Shown one piece after another: positions 26,606 to 35,716 of a stretch of 64,000 bases of DNA (the first letter of the stretch is position 1; every line of letters starts with the position of its first letter). Both the position numbers and the translations under genes were made by a program. Below the pieces are notes generated by a model. That model saw only the letters and a list, made by a program, of their open reading frames with translations. It did not search any database and had not been told where the DNA came from. Origin of the DNA: Phallusia mammillata. Lineage: Eukaryota; Chordata; Ascidiacea; Phlebobranchia; Ascidiidae. The stretch covers positions 298,500-362,499 of the forward strand of contig QLIY01000032.1 of assembly GCA_003260075.1 (NCBI GenBank), read 5' to 3'.

Positions 26606-26735
26606 AACGGGTGTAACTGATGTGGCTCTTCATATCACTGATGATGGCATGGGCATTTGCCGAAACGTTTGAACAATAAACCATGTCGCTTTTTACGTCT
26701 ATTCGGCCGTTATATATTTACCATTAAATTTATAT
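26606..26735 (+). mobile_element. Hammerhead-like retroelement segment, copy A
   Basis: Contains CTGATGA (26638-26644), then a stem GGCA/TGCC, then GAAACGTTTG (from 26662), then an 'aataaaccatgt' stretch. A matching segment lies at 32523-32650. The core strings are those of hammerhead ribozymes, but an unpaired U sits between CTGATGA and stem II, so it is non-canonical. Probably the tail of a non-LTR or Penelope-like element. Confidence 0.5.
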
Positions 26736-26979
26736 GAACAGATCGGTGTATAGTGTTCCAAACTTAAAGCAAATCCAGGTAGTTGGGAACATCCATAGCT
26801 TAAACTTTCGCTAAGGGTTTGAAACAACGAGGAACGGGAATTAGGGGGCGACAGGTTCATGCAATCTAGGGTCGCATCTGGGTTATGTGCCGCTTGCCAA
26901 CTAATAGCGGAGCCCAGAAATACAATGTCGGTCCATGATCGGTTTAGAACTTGAGTGACAGCTCCCGAGGAACCACAAA

Positions 26980-27050
26980 CTGCTGCCGGGATACGAACTC
27001 GGTAGCGCGCTGTGATCGCTCGCACGATAACCTCGAAAACGATACTCGCA
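26980..27050 (-). mobile_element. Possible tRNA-derived SINE head
   Basis: The minus strand reads GCGCTACCGAGTTCGTATCC, close to the acceptor side and B box of a tRNA. A degenerate A-box-like stretch lies upstream. It is next to the hammerhead-like segment at 26606 and may form one composite element with it. Confidence 0.35.
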
Positions 27051-27482
27051 GCTCATTAAACTCAGCGCAGCCTGGACCGCGGACAGGAAAAATATCGCGA
27101 TCGCGTCGCAATTATCCCGGCGGCGTTTGGAGATAATCGCTCGCGCGTTTCTACATGTGGTGTCGGGTTCCACGGACAAGTGCCAATTGCCGAATGTGGC
27201 TGAGTTCCAACCTCGCATTTACAGCGGCTTATCTATCACTCGATGCAACCCGATCCCGCATGGCAACAGAAGTAGCTGATAGGACATCTCCAGACGAATT
27301 GAGACAATCCCACTCTCATAACAGATGCCTTCTGCACCGCGCCATATCTCTTTCAATATTTTTTACATCGCGCTTTCTTACTGTAAGCTGCAAACTTCCA
27401 AAGCAACCCTTGTTTTTTGCTCTATTTCAAGTTACAACTTGCTGGAGGCTTTCAATCTTCAAGTACGGGGCATTTTTCATTT

Positions 27483-27522
27483 GTCACGTGAACAACTTTT
27501 GCCTCTCGCGATGTCACGTGAC
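27483..27522. promoter_or_regulatory. Pair of CACGTG E-boxes
   Basis: GTCACGTGA at 27483-27491 and the fully palindromic GTCACGTGAC at 27513-27522, 30 bp apart in a GC-richer stretch. GTCACGTGAC is the consensus for MiT/TFE (CLEAR) and USF basic-helix-loop-helix factors. No nearby gene start was found, so the role is open. Confidence 0.4.
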
Positions 27523-27830
27523 CAGCTACCGCCTTCCTACCGGCCACTGGCTTTACGATCGCCTCGCCATCTTCCTTAAATGTGCGGCGTCTATTAACCA
27601 GACGCGGTGCGTGAAAAAAAGGGACAGCCACTTTTGTCTCGACATGGAAAGGATTTTTTTGGTGTCGGTTCGCTCACTTTCATGACAACTCGAGCAGCGA
27701 TTTTCTCTCGATTTTGTTTTGGAAAGCGAATTCTTGCGTCTTTGCGCGCGTCGCCGGGTTAGCGAAGCGGAAAACGCTGCAGTACAGGCCCGCGAGCGCC
27801 ACCTGGTAATAACCGGACGGTGAATAGCTT

Positions 27831-28113
27831 GGTAGAGAACTGAACCTCGTTCCCTTGTCAAAAATTCGAGATGTTTTTGTAAACAAACTTTGGTACAACT
27901 GTGTATGGACGTGTGATGATGTAAAGCTTTTCAACAAAACTTGTATTATTTTCGTTTCAGAGAGCGCCCCCCCCCCCGGTAGAGAACTGAACCTCGTTCC
28001 CTTGTCAAAAATTCGAGATGTTTTTATAAACAAACTTTGGTACAACTGTGTATGGACGTGTGATAATGTAAAGCTTTTCAACAAAACTTGTATTATTTTC
28101 GTTTCAGAGAGCG
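27831..28113. repeat. Direct duplication split by a C-run
   Basis: Block 27831-27966 recurs at 27978-28113, nearly identical; C-run 27967-27977. Confidence 0.82.
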
Positions 28114-28323
28114 ACTTAAATTCTGGTTTTTATCATAACATAAGAATATAAGTTTCTTCGCCGAATTAACTGCTCTCCTGATATTTTTGCATGATTTAGC
28201 ATCTACTAAGTAGTTTTAAATTATTAACAAAGGAATTTGTGGAAGAAGGTTGGGATCCACTTGCCTAAAGTTCCACAATCGACAATAAACACTTGTAAAT
28301 TAACCAAACGCTATATCGACAAA

Positions 28324-28547
28324 TCACGAGCCACGTCGTCTTTAAAGTATTAGCCATTTAAATCAGCTTAGGCCTACATGTTGAAAAAGTTGTTTTGTTT
28401 GTCGCTGAAAGGTTTACTTGCATTAACAACCCCCCCCCCCTCACGAGCCACGTCGTCTTTAAAGTATTAGCCATTTAAATCAGCTTAGACCTACATGTTG
28501 AAAAAGTTGTTTTGTTTGTCGCTAAAAGGTTTACTTGCATTAACAAG
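28324..28547. repeat. Direct duplication split by a C-run
   Basis: Block 28324-28429 recurs at 28441-28547 with about two differences; C-run 28430-28440. Confidence 0.82.
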
Positions 28548-28997
28548 GCGAGGTTTAGTTCAAAATAACCATTAAAAAGAGAAATTTAGCTTCGGCCCGA
28601 ACTTTAGGCGGGTTGGGTGCATCTGTCTTAATGGAAACCCTGCCGGGGATCACTATCACAATGTCTTGCACTCACGCTACGGTTGCAATCGAATTGAGAA
28701 GAAAAGAAACAGAGGGACTTTTCAAAACACAGGCACTAAGGCTATTTTGTGTAACGTCTAATTACACTTTAAAAAACAAAAACTGTCTAAAAAAATCTCA
28801 ATCTTGTTTCGTTCAGAAGAAAAAATCCTCGTAATTTTTGATTTCCACCGGAATCAACGGTAAAAAATGACAAAATTTGACCACGCGAACCAAAAATTTG
28901 TTGTGGAATCAAATTGCAGCTTTAAAAGCGATTAAAATTGAAACATTTACTGCACAGGATTATGCGGATGCCACAAAAAATGCCATGAGCGATTCCT

Positions 28998-29430
28998 GGT
29001 ATACGAGGAATTATTTTGTGTTGTGACACGGTTTGACCTCTCATGCACTTCATGTATCTATGAAATCTACAACATGTTCGGTTCACACAAGTTCGGTTGC
29101 GTTTATGTAAAAATATTTAGTGCAAATGCAAAATTGCAAAGCCTGTCTTTAATAATATAGGGCTAATGGGATTTTCATGTAAAAATTCAGATACTGTTGT
29201 TTTTAGCTTATCCCCCCCCCCGGTATACGAGGAATTATTTTGTGTTGTGACACGGTTTGACCTCTCATGTACTTCGTGTATCTACCAAATCTACAACATG
29301 TTCGGTTTACACAAGTTCGGCTGCGTTTATGTAAAAATATTTAGTGCAAATGCAAAATTGCAAAGCCTGTCTTTTTTAAACTAGGGCTATAATGGGATTA
29401 TCATGTAAAAATTCAGATACTGTTGTTTTA
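28998..29430. repeat. Direct duplication split by a C-run
   Basis: Block 28998-29211 recurs from 29222 to about 29430 with scattered substitutions and small indels; C-run 29212-29221. Confidence 0.82.
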
Positions 29431-30419
29431 GCTTAGGGTTTCTGACTGCTTGAATCTGTTTTAGGCAATACCACAAGTCGAAATTGAATTCGTAGTTTTG
29501 TAGAAATCATTTTTTTACATGAACATCTGATTTTATGCAAGTTGTTGCATTAAAAAAATGAACGATAAATTGAAAAAAATGGTGTCGTTATTTTCACTTG
29601 AGTCTGTGCAAAGCTGAAGGAAGACTTGGGATGTTGACTTGATTCTCCCTTAGTTGCTGTGAATAAAACAACACATTTGTAAAAAAACACATTTCTGAAA
29701 TGTCCCAGCTACAAGCGAAAGTCTCTGTTTAATTATTTACACCCCCAGAGCATTTACACACTCATTAACTTAACGTTGAAATGAATTGAACCACTCTTTT
29801 TTTAGAAACATTTTAAGAATTGAAATCAATACATTATGTTTGTACGTTGAAGTTAGTATTTATCACAATAGTTTAATATTTATAAAGGATGAACAAAACT
29901 TTATTTCTTAATTTAGAAAAAGCTGTGACAGTCAACCTTCTGAACGACTGTTAACTTATTTATACATTAATGCTTAAACAAAAACCCTGTTCGTGTGGAA
30001 ACATGCAACGAAGTAGTTTTAACGCTAACAGAAGCATGGCAATCGTTTTCAAATTTGATGCCTTCGTGAATAAAGCACGAAGTATTTCACCACGCTTCTC
30101 GCAATTATATAACATCACATATCTGACATGTGAAGCCGCAGGCTATGTGCAAAGTTCATCACAAACATTCGAATATAATTATTTGTCCAAGGCTATACTG
30201 CAAAGACTTATTTGATGTATGTTTTTTTGCTAACTCCTTTTAAACTGTTTGGGAGTAGAATATTTTCTGTGTTATATAAGTATTATCAATGCGCTTCGGT
30301 TCAGTTTTTCGTACGAAACCAAACTCATATTGCTAAGAAAGTATTTAACAAAAAAATAGAGTTTAAAGTTTACGCAGCAATCCATTAAAATCCATTAATT
30401 TTAGCTGATCACAGAGTTT
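29431..30419. other. Intergenic, nothing seen
   Basis: AT-rich, without a supported gene, repeat boundary or motif on either strand. Confidence 0.5.
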
Positions 30420-30721
30420 TAAGTAGGCCTTGAATAAATGGGCCCGAACCCGAAAGTACAGGCCCGAAACCCGGCCTGACCCGATTTTTTTTTAAAAACA
30501 AAGTCCAAATCAGGCTCATAAGTTATTGAAAAGGCGGAAAAAATGATTACGTGTGTAAAGTCAGACCCCCCCCCCCTAAGTAGGCCTTGAATAAATCGGC
30601 CCGAACCCGAAAGTACAGGCCCGAAACCCGACCCGAGCCGATTTTGTTTTAAAAACAAAGTCCAAATCAGGTTCATAAGTTATTGAAAAGGCGGAAAAAT
30701 TATTACGTGTGTAAAGTCAGA
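30420..30721. repeat. Direct duplication split by a C-run, in a 'cccgaaacccg' repeat
   Basis: Block 30420-30565 recurs at 30577-30721; C-run 30566-30576. The block holds 'ggcccgaacccgaaagtaca', and related GCCCGAACCCGA-type sequence occurs near 33440 and 24350, suggesting a dispersed repeat. Confidence 0.75.
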
Positions 30722-32522
30722 ACTTAACCTAACTCGACCGAAACTATACTAAACATTTCATGCTCGTTTTAAGATTTCAATTTTCTTGACTTTTAAGTCA
30801 CCGTAATGGTTCCGTTAAACATGATTAACTTGCATGCACATGGCGGTGTACGTGACTCAAGATGTGCACATCATACAGTCATATCGAAATCACAGTAGAT
30901 CTCGCCCCTCATGCAAAGTGCAAATAGGAGTGACTACTGGTGCTGGTCACGTACGCAAAATCTTAAGTGGAGATTAAATTCGTCAGTGAGCAAATGTGAA
31001 GGGCACGGTGACCGACTTATAACTTTGCAAGTCATGTCGATGGGTGGCGTTGCCGTAGAGTTATTTATAGACAGAATCGGTAATCTGCAAAATATTTTCT
31101 GCTGATTTTACGTCGATGAAAACTTATGGTGTTGATATAATTATACACAAAACTGCAATGAAAGCAAGGAGTGTTCAATTCCAGCATTAACCGTTTTCAT
31201 GTATTCTTTAATTTCGCCACATAAATATGAAATTTAGACATTGTGAAAAGCATATTTAACAAATCATATTGGTAACAGATAGAGCAGTCGCACAGATTGG
31301 AGTTTTCACTTTATTATGTTTGTTGCCTGAAGAGACATGTTTTTTTTCATTTTGTGCGCCAAACGTATCGCTGTAGTCAAACATTTCAATTAAAAGTTAT
31401 TGCTCTTGGATTAAACATGTATTTATGATTACTATCTTTAAACTTTTCCATAACTTAAATGCAACTAAGGCAGTGTTAAAATTGATGTAGTAAATCTAAG
31501 CAGTGGTTATTGCTTGGAAATGTATTTTCAACAGAAATATCGCAAGTTTAGTTAATTTGGCGTTTAATTGCTCGACAACAGGGTTGAGATGGCTCACACG
31601 CGCTTGCAAAAATAAATTCGACTGTTAAAATTATGAGCATCATGTACTTGTATCCAAAACAGAAATGACAGCGCAAATTATTGTTTAACCCTACTGGTCT
31701 GGAACACGAAAAACATATGTGGCTCCATCAAGGAATAAAATTATGTTTTCCGCTTACTGCACAGCTTGCTGACTTGCGCAAGTGTTTTGGTGTTGTTTTG
31801 GCGCGCAGACGCTTGGATAGTAACAGCGCAAGGAATTGTTTATTGTTACTGCATTCCACGTAAGTGAGAAAATCTTGTGGCTACTGTAAAATTAGATCTA
31901 GCGTAATAACATGAGCAATCTCGGACGAGCCTCGCGGTGAAATTTGTGACTTCGACTCCTCGTAAACAATCCGTGTTCGCGTGTTGCTGATTGATGCACA
32001 ACTAAATATAGAATTCCGTCTCATCTCATCTGGCCAACGTTAAATGTGGGATTACCAGATTATCGTAATAAGCAGTTTCAACTCTCAAACTTCGAGGAGC
32101 GTGTTTGCTAATTACGACGGACAAATGGCAAATATTAAACTACATGCGCAATTAATGCTGATATAAAATGTCGAACCCCTTGTCTGCGCAATGAAGAATA
32201 TTTTCTAGTGTCTTGGCATTTGAGTCATAGCATGTAGTATCTGGGCATTATAAAGTTTCACTTAAGTAATCTAATTGGTTTGAACCTGTTTGCTACGAGT
32301 TGTTACCAAGCTTTTCCAGAATTGTCGTTAAAACGCCAAATTTCCTCGAAATTCCCTTTGACTTTGAAATGACGAATCACTCACTTGACATCATCATGGA
32401 TTAATCAGAAAAATTAACCACTTGAAATCCAGGTTGAAACCGTGAATTTCAAAAACAACAGTTTTTACTAATTAGATAAAACAGCAAGAAAGTGCGACTT
32501 TGCACGACTAGAATAAAATATT
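30722..32522. other. Intergenic, no gene supported
   Basis: Short open frames only. No repeat ends or splice-consistent exons recognised. Confidence 0.5.
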
Positions 32523-32650
32523 AACGGGTGTAACTGATATGGCATTTTATATCACTGATGATGACATAAGCATTTGCCGAAACGTTTGAAAAATAAAGCA
32601 TGTTGCTTTTATATATTTAGGCCGTTATTTTCACTATTAAACTTATGAAT
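32523..32650 (+). mobile_element. Hammerhead-like retroelement segment, copy B
   Basis: Second copy of the 26606 segment: aacgggtgtaactgatatgg, then CTGATGA (32555-32561), then GAAACGTTTG (from 32579), then 'aataaagcatgttgctttt'. Stem II is more eroded than in copy A. The two copies are clearly homologous but well diverged. Confidence 0.5.
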
Positions 32651-32932
32651 AAAATAAAACTAACAAAAGTAAACGATCAATTGCCTTTCCATCGATGCTT
32701 GACTTAAACGACTTCAGTCTCAATTTGAATAAAACCATATGCAAAACCAAAAACAACAACAATTTTCAGACAACAGAAAACCTTTTTCCGAACTCTGCTG
32801 GTGTGTTGTGATTGGCTGTGTGGGTGGGCGTGTACATCAGCAACAACCAATCACAATACAGTGCCGCAAGTGTTACGGTCGAGGCCCGAACCTACTCGGA
32901 CCTAATTTGCCGTAACAACCCCGATTTAGATG

Positions 32933-34255
32933 CTACTGCGATTTTATATTTAACACCAGGACAAAATATGCAATATCTCGTCTTGCATCAGATCTACTAA
33001 TGGTCCCGACGAATGGGAAACGACAAAATATTAAACAAACTATTTTCGCTGCCGTTTTAAAGCAGCTGGTAGACGTAACCTTTAGTGACGTTTCATCTCG
33101 CCGCTTGTTTATTGAGAGCAAAACCATACTGCGCATTTTTGATGTATTTCGTAGTTTATACGTTAACACAGGGACACCTTGGCGCGGTATGTAACGTGTT
33201 GAACGTATATGACTCATCTAAGACGAAGTGTTAACGTAACTATGCATGATTCGGTTCTACGGCAGAAAGTTACAATGACATGCAGTAAACCTCGGTTAGA
33301 CCGGATTCGATTAATCTCAAACATCTTTAACTCATGCCATTTTTAAGCGTGTGAAAAGGTAGAGATTTTGCAGGCTTTGTTCATGTAATGTTATATAAAT
33401 CAGTAAATCAAAGTTGGTAAACGGGCATGAAATTGGAGCCCAACCCCGACTCGAACCCGAATCATTTTTGAGAAGCCCGTTCAGGCACGAAAGTTTGGGA
33501 GCACACATAGCCACAAATATATACCTTGTAAACCGGCTTCATTTCTTCTCTGGCGTCAACCGACTGAGTGTGGGGGTGACATGACGTATCGTAGCCCGCA
33601 TCCTGACATACGCCCTCCAGTGTTTGCACGTTGTTCGGAGTGAGACGCAGATAGCGACAGTTAAGCAGTTGCCAAGCTTTGTTGGCGCCGAACGGTTCAG
33701 ATCTAAGATATTAACAAAAATAATAGTTTTTGTCAACAAATGTTTAACTGGCCACCATGAGTTCGATGAAAACTTTTTAAAGAGCTCTTCTGGCAAATGT
33801 TTTTTTTACAGATCCAAATTACATTTGCCAGAAGAGCTTTATAAACTTACTATTACGCCTGGCAGCAATAGCGTATATACAACTTTTTTGTTTGAAACGC
33901 TTTGACTTTTTTGTTTATGTTTTTTCTGTGAACTGATAAATTTATTTCAGGACACTGTAAACGTAACAAATAAATATGACGATACAAACTACATTCTTTT
34001 TAATCTCCGAATACAAAATCTGCGTATTCATAACTAGCAGAATTTTCCATGTTTCGTTTCTTTTTACGGATGTCGTGCTATTTTAAAACTTGTGCATCAT
34101 CGTTAAATTTTTGCTTCACTTACAAAAAAAACTGGTCCGTCGTTGGATGTTGTGCATTAAAACGCTTTGACTATAATAGAAATCATATAGTCTCATATCA
34201 AATTGCGCCCCCACCTGGACGATAACTCCTTCCTCTGTTTTGCATCGGCGTCCAT
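32933..34255 (-). CDS. Unrecognised small protein, three probable exons
   Basis: I do not recognise this gene. Exon 1 starts at the ATG at 34255 (gcaATGg context; reads MDADAKQRKELSS) and ends at 34215. Exon 2 is 33702-33525, with clean acceptor tatcttag and donor AAG|GTATAT. The split codon joins in phase to give SEPFGANKAWQLLNCRYLRL and 39 further residues with a Cys/His-containing stretch (GVCQDAGYDTSCHPH). A third exon probably starts at 33217 (acceptor cgtcttag, reads MSHIRSTRYIPRQGVPVLTY). It either runs to the stop at 32933 or is spliced at about 33075. An upstream acceptor at about 34370 suggests a further 5' UTR exon. Exon 2 has the strongest coding look; exon 3 is weaker because the opposite strand is also open there. 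Soluble, no signal peptide, highly basic at the C end. Confidence 0.5.
33783..33875 (+). mobile_element. Hairpin element, core deleted
   Basis: A perfect 17-base inverted repeat (33783-33799 and 33822-33838) sharing 'gctcttctggcaa' with the hairpin at 10182, followed by 'gcctggcagcaatagcgtat'. The loop is only 22 bases, so the CTGATGA/GAAAC core of its relatives is missing. It lies in the intron between the first two coding exons of the 33-34 kb gene. Confidence 0.6.
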
Positions 34256-34606
34256 TGCTTCACACAACGTCATATGCGAATGATGACGTCGGGAATAGGA
34301 ACGAACCGCCTTCAAACGTGCCAACACCGCCCTCGAGTGGTAGGCTTCTTTTGTGCGGGTTTTGTGCTGTACACAAAAATAAGAATACTTTCAGCAATGC
34401 GCTTGTTCCTATACTGTCCGCAGCTTATCATTAACTAGCTTTATGTTTTTGCATTGACACTGTAACACTGAGCCGACTTCACTTTGGTTCCCAAGCTGTT
34501 ACTTGGCTACTTTGAGGTAAGACATGGCTTTAAAGACCGTTACTCCCAACAAACTGGAATGCCGTTAGATGGCTACACTAGCAAATACGGTCTATGTCTC
34601 GTCACC

Positions 34607-34658
34607 AGCTGCACTGATGAGACCTTATAGGTCGAAACATTGTGCACAGTCTGCAGCT
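34607..34658 (+). ncRNA. Candidate type I hammerhead ribozyme
   Basis: Reads as a full hammerhead in order. Stem I strand 1 AGCTGCA (34607-34613); CTGATGA (34614-34620); stem II GACCT-TAT-AGGTC (34621-34633); GAAA (34634-34637); stem III AC/GT of two pairs around a 10-base loop; cleavage triplet GTC (34649-34651); stem I strand 2 TGCAGCT (34652-34658). Stem I has 7 and stem II 5 perfect pairs, and every invariant core base is present. Stem III is minimal, as reported for hammerheads in Penelope-like elements, and its loop holds the self-complementary octamer TGTGCACA, which could let two copies dimerise. Activity is untested and the predicted cut follows C34651. Confidence 0.6.
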
Positions 34659-35716
34659 TGTTCATGTTTCATTAAAATGTCTAAAAGTTTTGCAATTAGC
34701 CTACGTTTATGTTTCAAATGCTTGTTTAAAATCTTGCAACAGTACTACAACAGGATAAAATACAGAACAACCACGAACAAAACTACCAACAAAGGATCAA
34801 CCAACAAAAATGTAATTTACCCAATACAACAATACAGTTTGACGAAAAATGTTCTTCAACGTTGTCCGGGACGTAAAGAATGCTTTATAGCAAAAGTGGG
34901 CAACCTTTTTGCATGCGCGGGCCAAAAGGTAATGATACACTGTGGAGGCAGGCCGCAACGATGGTCATGCAATAACATGGCAGTGCTAGGCAAAGTCAAA
35001 CACACAATGATTTTGCCTTTGTACGTAACGATGACTATTCTTATAATAAATTAAAAACTAATTTATATAACTGTTTGGTACAAAAATGGGATTTACACAC
35101 ACATTCTGTTCTGTTTTATAGATTAACAGCAAATACTGTAGTGCCGGAATTTACCTGTAGATGATCGAAGTTGGCGGGTAATGTGGCAGTTGCGACTGAA
35201 AAACCACGACTTTGTCTTCTCAACATTGGATTTCGACTGCAAGTAAAATAATAGGCTGGTGCGGAGAGCCAACAGGTTCAGAATGTATAAAGTAGAGAGA
35301 CGTGCATTTTAGTTACTATTTCATTTACCGTTTCCCCATTTTGTGGTGGTACTAAACACCGCATGTAACCACACACCATATGGTACACAATTTTACTAAA
35401 GTTTATGCCAAAATTATATTTTTACGAATCTATGAAAGCGCTGACGATTAGAGCTATTCGGGTTGGGTGAAACACCTTCCACGGACTTTAAAAGTATTTT
35501 TATCAAATACCATAATAATTGTGTAAATAAAATATACATAACAACAGTGATTGTTGACGTGCCATGTATTCTATCAATACAAGTACACTGGCAGTTTTGT
35601 TTTGATTGAACTATACAACAATCTGGTCTTGTTAAGATATACTAGTATTCTTACGTGTAGGACTACCGTGTAATGCGACGCTTTGTACCATGCAGCCTCG
35701 CAAACAAACTATCTTA
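34659..35716. other. Intergenic, with an eroded hAT-like end
   Basis: A plus-strand frame open from 34569 to 35054 passes through the hammerhead and has no recognisable domain. At about 34898, agtgggcaacctttttgcat resembles a hAT-type terminal sequence, but no partner end or target duplication was found. Confidence 0.45.

Noticed and set aside
27155-27685. 176-codon plus-strand open frame, longest after the odd-skipped exon
   Set aside because: Composition is that of a GC-rich non-coding patch (Cys, Arg, Ser, Leu-rich), with competing frames on both strands and no domain.
27680-28151. Internally repeated protein read on both strands
   Set aside because: The repeat is the direct duplication across the C-run at 27967, so the long frame is a product of the joint.
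33000-33178. Plus-strand first exon MVPTNGKRQNIKQTIFAAVL with donor GTATGT
   Set aside because: It overlaps the minus-strand exon that fits in phase with two upstream exons; no downstream plus-strand exon found. Kept only as an alternative.
34569-35054. 161-codon plus-strand frame
   Set aside because: It runs through the hammerhead candidate and a hAT-like end, and has no domain; likely chance.
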